This document shows, piece by piece, positions 46,934 to 55,935 of a stretch of 64,000 bases of DNA. Origin of the DNA: an uncultured Oceanisphaera sp. (lineage in GTDB: Bacteria > Pseudomonadota > Gammaproteobacteria > Enterobacterales > Aeromonadaceae); NCBI RefSeq assembly GCF_947495715.1, contig NZ_CANLZU010000019.1:1-64000 (forward strand), written 5' to 3'. Each line of letters opens with the position of its first letter. Within the stretch, counting starts at the first letter, position 1. The translations under genes were made by a program, and so were the position numbers. The notes under the pieces were generated by a model. The model did not search any database and was not told the origin of the DNA. It saw only the letters and a list, made by a program, of their open reading frames with translations.

Positions 46934-48964
46934 GTGGCTTTTACGACATACAGACCAGATATAGATGGCTTGAGAGCCATTGCAGTATTAACGGTAATGA
47001 TATTCCATTTCAATAGTCAGTGGTTGCCTGGTGGATTTATTGGGGTAGATATATTCTTTGTTATTTCAGGGTATATCATCACTCGAATCATCCATGCGGA
47101 CATAATGAAGGACAATTTCTCTTTTTCGTTATTTTATGTAAAGCGAATCAAGCGAATATTACCTCTGTTTTATATTGTGTCGGTAACCACATTGCTGGTT
47201 TCATGGTTTTTACTTACACCGGAAGATCTGGTGATGCTAGCCGACAGCATACGTTATGCCAGTGTCTTTATTGCTAACGCCTACTTCGAAAAAAACTCTG
47301 GATACTTTGCACCAGCGGCTGACACCATACCGTTGTTGCATATGTGGTCTTTGTCTGTAGAAGAGCAGTTCTATTTCGCCTGGCCGCTACTGCTTTTTCT
47401 GTCAATGAAATATCTGTCCCCAGGGCATAGAAAGCTGTTTTTTATTACGTCGCTACTGGTTCTCATTGGCATTTCTGAGTATGCGGCAAGAGGTGCGGAA
47501 GCTTCAGCCTATTACCTGATCCAGAACCGGGGTAGTGAACTGCTGATTGGAGCCTTACTGAGCATGCTCATTCATGGCAAACAAGATGCTCTGTTCGCCC
47601 GAGAGTCTGCCTTGGCGATCGCGGGGTTGGTGGGTGCTCTGGTGTTACTCAGTCTATTTTTCTTGTTTGAAGAGGGGACTGTCTTTCCTGGCTTCAATGC
47701 TGCCCTGGTCTCTGTTGCCACGGCAATGGTGATCCTGAACGGTGAGCTTAGAAAAGGCGTCTTATATCGTTTGTTGAGTACTCGAATATTGGCACTTATC
47801 GGTAGGCTGTCTTTTTCACTTTATCTTTGGCACTGGCCGGTGCTGGTGCTTTATCGCTACTACTTCAATAGTATCGATGCTGTGGGCTATGCCGCCTGTG
47901 CCTTTCTGACCTTTCTGCTCGCATTTCTCTCTTGGCGATACTTCGAAAAGCCACTTAGATATCTGAACGTTCAGAAAAAGTGGGTGTTTATCGGTTATTT
48001 TATTCTGCCGGTCTTGGTGTTGGTGATGATCGCCAAAGACATCAAGCGGCACCATGGTTATGACGATCGAATGCCGGAGCAGGCGCGTCATCTTTACGAT
48101 ATCTCCGTATCTAGCTTCGACGATATCACCAAGGAGGTATCGGCTGATGGCCGCTATCGTCCCTTCGAGTTGGTGCCGATAGGTGATGAACATCTGCTAC
48201 CGAAGGCGCCGAAGGCATTGCTGTGGGGGGATTCTCATGCGGGGCATTTTCGTCCTTTTGTTGAAGAGCTAGGACTCAAAAACGGTTTTTACAGCCTCTA
48301 CGGCGGAGCGGGAGGCTGCCCGCCTTTTATCGGTGTGGATCTGATCAAGCATGGCCGACCCGAGGCGGAGTGTACCGATACGAACAACCAGGTTTTCGAA
48401 GTAATAAAAAATTCGGATGCCACGCTGGTGTTTCTTGCCGGGCGCTGGGCCATGTATGCGGAGACTACTCGATCGGAGGGAGAAAAGGGTAGTCATGTTT
48501 TTCTTGGTGATAGTAGTGACTATTCAGAATCTCTGGAAAATAGTCGTCGAGCGTTCCGCAAGGGTATGGAGGCTACGATTCAACAGCTTATTGCCAATAA
48601 TAAGCAACCGGTGTTGTTCGAGCAGGTACCTTCCTATCCTTTTTCTCCCAGTAATTGCTTGATTAAAAAGGCTACTTACTCATGGATGAAGAATGAGATC
48701 TGTGATGTCCATATGGAATATGTCACCAAGCGACAGGCTTATGCCAATGCCGTGATTATGGAGCTCGAGAAAAAATATCCTACGTTGATGGTGATCCGTG
48801 TCAACGATAAAATTTGCAAAGATGGCTGGTGCAAAAGCGAGCTGAGAGGAGTGCCACTCTATATGGATAATGATCATATTAATGATAGCGGCAGCCGTTT
48901 ACTATTTGATCGTTATCAGCATAGTGTTCAATATCAGCAGCTACAAAAACTTATCAGGCCATAA
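46934..48964 (+). CDS. acyltransferase-3 (OafA/YrhL) protein with C-terminal SGNH-type domain
   Basis: A 676-aa inner-membrane protein. The first half is an acyltransferase-3 domain with about ten membrane segments (YRPDIDGLRAIAVLTVMIFHF with the catalytic His, FVISGYIITRII, LHMWSLSVEEQFYF). The second half carries a SGNH-like hydrolase (ALLWGDSHAGHFRPF with the GDSH motif near residue 430, and a late DNDHINDSGSRLLFDRY). Such two-domain proteins O-acetylate surface sugars. GTG 46934 with AGGA 6 nt upstream is preferred, because ATG 46904 lies in the kdkA terminator. The gene is AT-richer than the LPS genes around it. Confidence 0.86.
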   Translation: MAFTTYRPDIDGLRAIAVLTVMIFHFNSQWLPGGFIGVDIFFVISGYIITRIIHADIMKDNFSFSLFYVKRIKRILPLFYIVSVTTLLVSWFLLTPEDLVMLADSIRYASVFIANAYFEKNSGYFAPAADTIPLLHMWSLSVEEQFYFAWPLLLFLSMKYLSPGHRKLFFITSLLVLIGISEYAARGAEASAYYLIQNRGSELLIGALLSMLIHGKQDALFARESALAIAGLVGALVLLSLFFLFEEGTVFPGFNAALVSVATAMVILNGELRKGVLYRLLSTRILALIGRLSFSLYLWHWPVLVLYRYYFNSIDAVGYAACAFLTFLLAFLSWRYFEKPLRYLNVQKKWVFIGYFILPVLVLVMIAKDIKRHHGYDDRMPEQARHLYDISVSSFDDITKEVSADGRYRPFELVPIGDEHLLPKAPKALLWGDSHAGHFRPFVEELGLKNGFYSLYGGAGGCPPFIGVDLIKHGRPEAECTDTNNQVFEVIKNSDATLVFLAGRWAMYAETTRSEGEKGSHVFLGDSSDYSESLENSRRAFRKGMEATIQQLIANNKQPVLFEQVPSYPFSPSNCLIKKATYSWMKNEICDVHMEYVTKRQAYANAVIMELEKKYPTLMVIRVNDKICKDGWCKSELRGVPLYMDNDHINDSGSRLLFDRYQHSVQYQQLQKLIRP

Positions 48965-48995
48965 ATACGACGGGTGGAGGCTGACCTCCACCCGA

Positions 48996-50255
48996 TTAAA
49001 AAAAACGCATTATCTTATTGATACTTTCGGCAATTGCCCCTCGGTTTCTTTCGACCACGCTCTTCGCATTCGTACCTATACGGATACAACGTTCACTATC
49101 TTCAAAGAGGTTTTCCAGTGTTGTAGCCAGCGAATGGCAATCACCGACGGTGATCAGGCCATCGTTGCTATTGAGTTGCTGATAAATATCGTTGAAGTTG
49201 AATACCGAAGGGCCGCTTAATATCGGTTTACCAAGGACAGCTGGCTCCAGCAGGTTGTGGCCACCGCGTTCGATCAGGCTGCCGCCGACAAAAGCAACAT
49301 CGGCCGCCGACAGCATGACGGGGAGTTCGCCCATGGTATCGCCCAGATAAACCTGAATGTTATGGAGCTCGTTACTGTCTGTACGGCGGCTCAAGCTGAA
49401 GCCTTGCTGGGTGATCAGCTCTGCGACTTGCTCGAAGCGTTGAGGGTGGCGGGGTACGAGGATCAGCAGAGCCTGTGGATGGCTTTGCAGCAGTCCCCTA
49501 TGAGCGGCGAGCAGCTGTTCGTCTTCGCCTTCGTGGGTCGAGGCGGCAATCCACACCGGACGTTGTGCGCCCAGTTGCTCTCTCAGCGCTTTCCCTTGGC
49601 GGCGAACCTCGTCGTCGTAGTCGATATCGAACTTGATGGATCCCGTCACGCTCAGTTTGTCACGGGATAATCCCAAGTCTGCAAAGCGATCGGCATCATC
49701 CCGATGCTGACAGGCTATATGGCTGATATTCGCCAATAACAGCCGGAATATGCCGTGAAAGCGTTTATATCTCTCGGCAGATCGGGCCGATAGCCGGGCG
49801 TTGAGTACCATCACCGGTAGCTGTTTTCGTCCGCAGGCTGCCAGCCAGTTGGGCCAGAGCTCGGTTTCCATTATCAGCAAAACCCGGGGATTAATCCGTA
49901 GTAAAAACAGCGCCACCGCCCAGGGGAAGTCGAGGGGGGCGTAGCGATGTTCTATCAGTTCGCCCAATTTGGCGGCCTGGTCGGCGCCGGTACGGGTAGT
50001 GGTGGTAACCAGAATGGGCAGCTCCGGGTGCTCCGCCTTGATGGCCTTGATAAGCGGAGTGGCGGCGACCATTTCTCCAACACTGACCGCATGCAGCCAG
50101 ACCGGATTTTGCTGTCTGGGTACCGGTACCAGTCCCAGATGCTCCGTCCAGCGGGCCCCAAAGCCCGTCTTGCCTTGCTTGGGCCAGTACAGCAGCCCTA
50201 ATAACAGGGGGCTGAGCAGATGAATGAGCAGGTTATATATAAAGCGATATATCAT
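48996..50255 (-). CDS. waaA: 3-deoxy-D-manno-octulosonic acid transferase
   Basis: A 419-aa membrane-anchored GT30 enzyme that transfers Kdo from CMP-Kdo to lipid A. The N-terminal anchor (residues about 5-20), WLHAVSVGEMVAATPLI with the catalytic Glu nearby (GEM), and LIERGGHNLLEPAVLGKP with PSVFNFNDIYQ in the C-terminal half are signatures. It lies behind waaF on the same strand, only 4 nt apart. Confidence 0.96.
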   Translation of the reverse strand: MIYRFIYNLLIHLLSPLLLGLLYWPKQGKTGFGARWTEHLGLVPVPRQQNPVWLHAVSVGEMVAATPLIKAIKAEHPELPILVTTTTRTGADQAAKLGELIEHRYAPLDFPWAVALFLLRINPRVLLIMETELWPNWLAACGRKQLPVMVLNARLSARSAERYKRFHGIFRLLLANISHIACQHRDDADRFADLGLSRDKLSVTGSIKFDIDYDDEVRRQGKALREQLGAQRPVWIAASTHEGEDEQLLAAHRGLLQSHPQALLILVPRHPQRFEQVAELITQQGFSLSRRTDSNELHNIQVYLGDTMGELPVMLSAADVAFVGGSLIERGGHNLLEPAVLGKPILSGPSVFNFNDIYQQLNSNDGLITVGDCHSLATTLENLFEDSERCIRIGTNAKSVVERNRGAIAESINKIMRFF

Positions 50256-50259
50256 GAGG

Positions 50260-51318
50260 TTACCGGTGGCTAGCGGTGATATGGTCCGGGCCGATTAGCT
50301 GCCGAATGGCGACCAGCACTTTCTCCGCGGGTAGCTCTTTCAGGCACTTCAGGTGACCAAGTGGACATTCCCGTTTGAAGCAGGGACGGCATTCGATATC
50401 GGTATGCACTATGGCTACCTTTTCTGCCAGTGGCGGCGTGTATTTGGGCGACGTGGAGCCGTATATACCCACCAGCGGCCGTTGCAGCGCGGCGGCGATA
50501 TGCATCAGGCCGGAATCGTTGGAGATCACCACAGAGCTTAGCGCCATTAAATCGATGGCCTGATGCAGCGAGGTCTTTCCCGCCAGAATGTGGCATTTTT
50601 CCTGCAAACTATGTGGTAAATGATGCTTGATGGCTTCGGCAACCGGAATATCCTTGGCCGAGCCGAAAATCCACACTTGTTTGCCCTGTTCGATCTGATC
50701 TTTGGCTACTTCGGCATAGTGCTGCTCCGGCCAGCGCTTGGACGGCCCGAACTCGGCACCGGGGCACAGGCTGACAATCGGGCTGTCGGTATCGAGAGCA
50801 AGCTCATCGAGGGCATGCTGCTGATTGACACTATCAACCTCCAGTACGGGCCAAGGTAGGGCGGGAATGTGATGCTGGTTTTGCATGTCCGCTTTGGGGT
50901 GGGCAAGCGCGACATAGCGTTCGACCATTAGCGGGAAATCGCTTTTATTGCTGCGCAGATCGTTCAGCAGCCCGTAACGGGACTCGCCTTTCCAGCCGGT
51001 GCGTTTCTTGATGCCGGCGAACAGCGGGATCAGCGCCGATTTCATCGAGTTGGGCTGTACTATGGCCCAGTCATAGCCTTCGCTGGCCAGTTGCCGGCCG
51101 AGGCGGAAGCGGGCGGTGAGATTGAAGTCACCGTGTCCCAGCGGCATCACTATGGCCTTGTCCACTTCGGGCATCCGCTCCAGCAGGGTACAGCACCAGG
51201 CCGGCGCCATCACATGGATCTCGGCATTCGGGTGTTGCTGCTTCAGGGTGATATATAGGCTATGTGACATCACCATGTCCCCGACCCATGAAGGGCCTAT
51301 GACTAATAGTTTCATCAT
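50260..51318 (-). CDS. waaF: ADP-heptose:LPS heptosyltransferase II
   Basis: A 352-aa GT9 enzyme adding the second heptose to the inner core. The start LLVIGPSWVGDMVMSHSLY and SNDSGLMHIAAALQRPLVGIYGSTSPKYTPPL (in parts) are close to E. coli WaaF, which makes the assignment firmer than for the other two GT9 genes. A one-codon-shorter start is possible (MM at the beginning). waaA follows directly. It is the last conserved gene before the AT-rich insert. Confidence 0.94.
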   Translation of the reverse strand: MMKLLVIGPSWVGDMVMSHSLYITLKQQHPNAEIHVMAPAWCCTLLERMPEVDKAIVMPLGHGDFNLTARFRLGRQLASEGYDWAIVQPNSMKSALIPLFAGIKKRTGWKGESRYGLLNDLRSNKSDFPLMVERYVALAHPKADMQNQHHIPALPWPVLEVDSVNQQHALDELALDTDSPIVSLCPGAEFGPSKRWPEQHYAEVAKDQIEQGKQVWIFGSAKDIPVAEAIKHHLPHSLQEKCHILAGKTSLHQAIDLMALSSVVISNDSGLMHIAAALQRPLVGIYGSTSPKYTPPLAEKVAIVHTDIECRPCFKRECPLGHLKCLKELPAEKVLVAIRQLIGPDHITASHR

Positions 51319-51393
51319 CTTTTATCTATCCGGACCAAGGTTCATATAATATCATAAACGGCAGTTTTTACCGTTCTATCGCGATGTGCAGTA

Positions 51394-52317
51394 TTATCTT
51401 CGGATAAGCATTCTCAGTAATCGCCCCTCAGTTACTTTAAACGCTCTTTTTAATCTTTTTTTATCCATGGGCTTGCCTGCCAGCCCGGTGGCATATTTCC
51501 AATCATCCAGATCATATTCCAAGGCAATATTTCCGCGTTTGTAGAAGCGATCGGTGACATCAAGCCCCATCTTATTTGGTTCACAAATAATCAGGTTGTT
51601 GGTGATAAATTTTTCCCAAAATTCAGGACCCAGATTAGCATCATCACCCGCCTTGGTGTTGATGGGCAACTTTTGATCCATTAACTTTGATATCCAATGT
51701 AGACATAAAAACTGTTCAGTTGCAGGGTGGCGAGATTTATAACCCGGCTTCTTTCTGAAATAGAGCTCAGGCACTAGAGAGTCATGCCAGATTTTTAGTA
51801 GATCCTGTGTTTCACCAAAATCAAACAAATCACTCTTGTGAAAGTAAACGGGCTGACCAATATGCGAAGATATAAAAAAGGTGCTGCTAGTAACAATGCG
51901 GTTATCTAAATATGTGAATTCGGAGTCTCTGGGTGCAGAGGAAAACTGCTCGAATAATTCAACAAAACCACGACCGTTGATAATGTTGTCTGTTCTGACT
52001 TTAGTAGCATAACGAGTATTAACAGCTCTGAGACCCTGGTGGCTACTATAGAGTTGCCTGTTGTTATTAAGCTTTTTTTCTTCACCATCATTAAAAATAC
52101 TGTTTTGACCTGGATCATCAAGCAATATTAACTTGTCGACATCCAGGTCAGCTGTATCTTGCCCTTTCCAGGTTGACAGGATAATTTCTGAACCAGGAAA
52201 TAACTGCCTTATGGAGGCGATATTTTTTTCTGTAACGCCTTCTTTTTGAATGCGGTCCTTGCTCGCCGAAACTGGTCCTTGCAGAACGAAAGATATATCT
52301 TTATTGTCAATTTTCAT
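51394..52317 (-). CDS. WavE-family LPS core synthesis protein
   Basis: A 307-aa protein. The N-terminal DISFVLQGPVSA, and SEIILSTWKGQDTADLDVDKLILLDDPGQN (in parts) are typical of the WavE family named after the Vibrio cholerae LPS-core cluster. These proteins look like glycosyltransferases, but the activity is not established. Overlap of 11 nt with the upstream nucleotidyltransferase gene points to one operon. AT-rich base use differs sharply from waaF beside it. Confidence 0.86.
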   Translation of the reverse strand: MKIDNKDISFVLQGPVSASKDRIQKEGVTEKNIASIRQLFPGSEIILSTWKGQDTADLDVDKLILLDDPGQNSIFNDGEEKKLNNNRQLYSSHQGLRAVNTRYATKVRTDNIINGRGFVELFEQFSSAPRDSEFTYLDNRIVTSSTFFISSHIGQPVYFHKSDLFDFGETQDLLKIWHDSLVPELYFRKKPGYKSRHPATEQFLCLHWISKLMDQKLPINTKAGDDANLGPEFWEKFITNNLIICEPNKMGLDVTDRFYKRGNIALEYDLDDWKYATGLAGKPMDKKRLKRAFKVTEGRLLRMLIRR

Positions 52318-53059
52318 ATGGATCGCAACGCTGCAAAAACTCGGAATACTCAGTTGGAATGCCGCAAAAAATCACCTCGTTACGGTCAATCCGATGATAG
52401 TTAACTTTCAAATCTTTTTTGATGAGATAATTGTATAGTGGGGCGATGTAAAGTTCCCCCTGTTCCCATTCAACTTGTGGCTTTGATAAGTAATTACTAT
52501 ATGCTTCTAGGTAATGTGATTTCTCAGTAAAATGATATAATCCCGTACTGCATAAGTCAGATATAGGTTTTTTCTCGGCTGTTTCAATTACTTCTGTACC
52601 ATCATTCTGTTTAGGTTTAGCAAATGACCAGTTATCACCACTGCCTTGAAAAACCTCCAGATAACCAGCTCCCACATTCGCTACCAGAGGGAAAATAAAG
52701 TTTGGTCTGAATGTATCAATGTTAAAGATAGTGATTTCATTCTTGTAATCAATCCCTTGCTCGGACAAGCCTGCCAGCCCCAAAGCAACGGTTTCAGCCT
52801 GCCCTCGAGTTTCCTGATCCAGTGCCACGATATAAAATTCTTTGATGCCCATTTTTTTTGCGGACTGACTGACGAACGCAGCGGTATCAAAAACATCTCG
52901 CACAATAAATAAAAAAGGCTTGCTGTTGAAATAAGCACTAAAGCTATTTACCGAGTGATCAAAAAGCGTTTTGCCATGAGCTTCAAGCATATACTTAGGT
53001 TTTGTGTAGCCGGCTTTGAAGAAGCGCGAGCTTATTCCTGCCATTGGAATAACAATCAT
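52307..53059 (-). CDS. sugar-nucleotidyltransferase-like protein
   Basis: A 250-aa protein with the nucleotidyltransferase fold: IVIPMAGISSRFFKAGYTKPKYMLEAHGKTLFDHSV (in parts) holds the GxGxR-like loop and the Lys of the PK motif, and FNIDTFRP is the metal-binding region. It probably activates a small phosphorylated compound with a nucleotide. The product is unknown. The start overlaps the stop of the kinase-like gene upstream by 4 nt. Confidence 0.8.
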   Translation of the reverse strand: MIVIPMAGISSRFFKAGYTKPKYMLEAHGKTLFDHSVNSFSAYFNSKPFLFIVRDVFDTAAFVSQSAKKMGIKEFYIVALDQETRGQAETVALGLAGLSEQGIDYKNEITIFNIDTFRPNFIFPLVANVGAGYLEVFQGSGDNWSFAKPKQNDGTEVIETAEKKPISDLCSTGLYHFTEKSHYLEAYSNYLSKPQVEWEQGELYIAPLYNYLIKKDLKVNYHRIDRNEVIFCGIPTEYSEFLQRCDPYEN

Positions 53060-54645
53060 TGTTTAAGCCTTGTGAGAATTTGATGAAGTCTGAATGCGTT
53101 TGCGAACAATGCTTGCTGACGTTTAGGATCGTCCGCATGCAGAGGTAACATGGACAAAAAAAGTTGAATTTGCATTGCATAAAGATGGTTGGCACTCAGG
53201 CCAAAGTTGTGCTCAATCAGCTCTATAAATTTCTGTTGCAGCTCTTTATGAGCAGTAGGCTCAGCAATGGATAAAGAAATTTTGTTATCATCTATGTCTA
53301 CCTGATAATACCCAGCAATGATCCAGTCATACATACCCAGTACAGAATGGCTAAGCTTAGCTATATCATAATGAATGTCACCATACAGCGTTTCTGTCAT
53401 GTCTGGAGTCATACCACGTGGATCGATAGCTTTTATCTTACCTGCACGAAAGTCATAAAGAATATTGCTGAAACAGAAGTCGCCATGTAATACGGATGCA
53501 TGTGAGCTATGAGGAGGTAAGTTATCAATACTATCTTGTAGCAATTTTTTTAATGCTACGGATGGAGCGCCGTTGAATGACCAGTCACTTGAAAGTGTTA
53601 TATCATAACTTAGGAGGTACTCATTTAGTCTTTGTGCCGTTTTTGTACCAAACAAGTCATCCAGCGTATTTCGATCAATACCTTCAGGAGCAGGAAATTC
53701 ACGACATGAGATCAGAAAGTCGATACAGTTTTTTAAAATAGGGAGCCAGCTAGAGCTGGGCAGTCTGGCAAAAACAAAGAGTTCGTTGAGAGCAGTATGA
53801 TGTAAATATTCAAGGCGATAAGAAACTTTACCATCACTTGCAGAATCGCTACCAAGAAACTGCGGGATGTAGCCGCGTAAAGGATACGGAAGCGTGGCAA
53901 ACCAATGGGCTTCTGCTGCTATTTTATGATTGTGCAAGCTGGATTTTTCTATCCAGTGTGGCGTGATAGTTAGTTCGTTGAAGGCTCGCTGTGTGGTAAA
54001 TTTGGCTTTCGAACGGTAGTAAGTATTTACATGTCCAAAGTCCAGCCAACCCAGAGATTCTACAGGTGTTAGCCCCACAGCCTGATGATAACGGTTCAAG
54101 CCGTGGATGAAGTTCCACTCACTTTGAGTTATGCATTTCAGAATGGTTTTAGGCTGACTGAATTTAAAGTAACCATCGATAATCCGTGTAGTTTCTCTGG
54201 CATTCTGTGTTTGATGATCTTTTAACCATTCACCGCAGTCATCCGTCAGTACAGCCCAATTGTAACCGTATCTTGCTTGCGAAATACTGACCACATCATC
54301 TCCGGTAGGTAATTTTTGGAATAAAGTATCACCATAGAGCACATGTAGTGGTTTATCGAGTGGATGACCACTGATATTAACAGCCGCTACTAAAGATGCA
54401 CCCAGACTTAAGCCATCAGGAGTAAGAATAACCTCGACATTATGCTTATCTAACCAAGCTTGGTCGATTGAAGATATTTCAAATGACTCTGGAAGAGAAA
54501 GATAAACCTGCAGCTCAGGGGAGGCTAACGCGACTTGATGCTGGAACAAGCGCCGGTTTCCCAAAGGTAAAAAACTGGGTGGTATGCGCCCAAATTCAGA
54601 CTCTAATTCCTGGCCGACATAAGCACCCGACATGATTAGAAACAT
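53056..54645 (-). CDS. fusion: nucleotidyltransferase-like domain with APH/choline-kinase-like domain
   Basis: A 529-aa protein. Residues 1 to about 230 resemble a nucleotidyltransferase (SGAYVGQELESEFGRIPPSFLPLGNRRLFQHQV, in parts), but the phosphate loop is not typical, so activity is uncertain. From about residue 280 a kinase fold follows: SVLHGDFCFSNILYDF (HxDxxxxN, near residue 395) and KAIDPRG (metal-binding Asp) are clear. It may phosphorylate a small alcohol or sugar, with the neighbour adding the nucleotide. It is AT-rich and overlaps both neighbours (10 nt upstream, 4 nt downstream). Confidence 0.75.
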   Translation of the reverse strand: MFLIMSGAYVGQELESEFGRIPPSFLPLGNRRLFQHQVALASPELQVYLSLPESFEISSIDQAWLDKHNVEVILTPDGLSLGASLVAAVNISGHPLDKPLHVLYGDTLFQKLPTGDDVVSISQARYGYNWAVLTDDCGEWLKDHQTQNARETTRIIDGYFKFSQPKTILKCITQSEWNFIHGLNRYHQAVGLTPVESLGWLDFGHVNTYYRSKAKFTTQRAFNELTITPHWIEKSSLHNHKIAAEAHWFATLPYPLRGYIPQFLGSDSASDGKVSYRLEYLHHTALNELFVFARLPSSSWLPILKNCIDFLISCREFPAPEGIDRNTLDDLFGTKTAQRLNEYLLSYDITLSSDWSFNGAPSVALKKLLQDSIDNLPPHSSHASVLHGDFCFSNILYDFRAGKIKAIDPRGMTPDMTETLYGDIHYDIAKLSHSVLGMYDWIIAGYYQVDIDDNKISLSIAEPTAHKELQQKFIELIEHNFGLSANHLYAMQIQLFLSMLPLHADDPKRQQALFANAFRLHQILTRLKQ

Positions 54646-55016
54646 ACGTTTTCTTTCTCAAGCAGTTGATGAATCTCTTCTAATGTCATTGAAGCGAATT
54701 CGGAAGGGCGAATGGATCTGTCATCGATATAAAAACCTTCATGCCCACACCAGGGTTTTCCCACCAAAACTTCATCGTAGGGAACCGCATGCTTGTCTAA
54801 CCATTCTGTAATGATGGGTAGGGTATGGATATTGATTTTACCAACGTTACCTTCATAAGTACGCATGTTGCGTGCAGTAGCGATGACAATTTCAAATCCG
54901 TTAGATTTATATTGACGAAGTTGCTCAATGACATCTTCTCTGGGAAGTACATTCTTGTAATCTGAAGTATTGGCTTGAGTAAGAGTGCCATCTAAATCAA
55001 CAATCAGTCTTTTCAT
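54636..55016 (-). CDS. small HAD-superfamily phosphatase, capsule-locus type
   Basis: A 126-aa HAD protein. DLDGTLTQ near residue 7 (motif I, DxD), IATARN (motif II), KPWCGHEGFYIDDRSIRPSEF (motifs III and IV region) are present. At this size it lacks a large cap domain, as in KdsC and other capsule-locus phosphatases. It overlaps the kinase fusion gene by 10 nt. A role in making the phospho-precursor of the same modification is inferred. Confidence 0.83.
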   Translation of the reverse strand: MKRLIVDLDGTLTQANTSDYKNVLPREDVIEQLRQYKSNGFEIVIATARNMRTYEGNVGKINIHTLPIITEWLDKHAVPYDEVLVGKPWCGHEGFYIDDRSIRPSEFASMTLEEIHQLLEKENVCF

Positions 55017-55051
55017 TTTAAATACCCATCATATCTAGTGATATACGCCAG

Positions 55052-55846
55052 TTATTTTTCTTTCTGTTTCACCAGGTCTTCTGGATTAATATGAGTCCAC
55101 TTTGATCTGGGGCGATCCAGGTACTGAAAGTGTTCATTGGTAAAGCTACCCTGAATACAGACATATTTACGATCTTCTGTATGGATGTCGTTTCTATCGC
55201 TGAGCAGTTTGTCTAATACACTAGGTCCTGTTGAGTGGTAAACACCCATAGAAGGTTCGTAATGTTCAATGTTATATAGCACATTTTCAATTGCTTTCTC
55301 CAGATCATTGTTTTTTGGTGCTGAAGCAATGAAATAGTTGGTAAAGCGAGTGTTGCTATCTATTTTTATATAAATGGCTTTATCTTCTTCACCGATCAGT
55401 TTGTCCAACGGCCATACCAAAGTTGCATCTATATCCATATAGACACCACCTTCAAGGTTTAAAACGACTAATCGCCATAAATCAGCTTGTGCAGCACCAT
55501 TAGTGAGTCTCATATAGGCATCATAGACTTCTTTCTGCGCGTTTTTTTGTAGATATTCACCGCGAGCTTCGGTGCTGACATAGCGATAGTCACAGTCAAG
55601 AGACATTAAACGGTTGAACAGGTAGTTTATGTATACCGGTAAGGTACATTTGTTGGTGAAATTGGTTTGCCAAATAGTACGAGGAATCGCACTTCGGGTG
55701 GATAGATTTAACTTTGCGGGGGAATATTCAGGAATCGTAAAACGAAACTTTGGTAATATAAAGTGAAAGGGATAAGCAAGCAGCTTGAAAATGTTACCTA
55801 TTAATCTAATCGAGCGGTTAGCAATAAGCATCGGAAATTTTTTCAT
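55052..55846 (-). CDS. sugar transferase with DXD motif, paralogue of 32650-33438
   Basis: A 264-aa glycosyltransferase. IPRTIWQTNFTNKCTLPVYINYLFNR, GAAQADLWRLVVLNLEGGVYMDIDATLVWPL with the DID metal motif, and GSFTNEHFQYLDRPRSKW (in parts) repeat nearly word for word the motifs of the protein at 32.6 kb. The base composition is far more AT-rich, so this copy came separately or has lived in another host. It probably transfers a sugar during core or surface glycan synthesis. Confidence 0.84.
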   Translation of the reverse strand: MKKFPMLIANRSIRLIGNIFKLLAYPFHFILPKFRFTIPEYSPAKLNLSTRSAIPRTIWQTNFTNKCTLPVYINYLFNRLMSLDCDYRYVSTEARGEYLQKNAQKEVYDAYMRLTNGAAQADLWRLVVLNLEGGVYMDIDATLVWPLDKLIGEEDKAIYIKIDSNTRFTNYFIASAPKNNDLEKAIENVLYNIEHYEPSMGVYHSTGPSVLDKLLSDRNDIHTEDRKYVCIQGSFTNEHFQYLDRPRSKWTHINPEDLVKQKEK

Positions 55847-55935
55847 GATAAATCCTGTAGTTAGGAAATATACCGCCCATCAAAGATGCGGTGTAAGTAA
55901 TAGCATATCGATTTCTTTAAAAAAATTGATCATTG

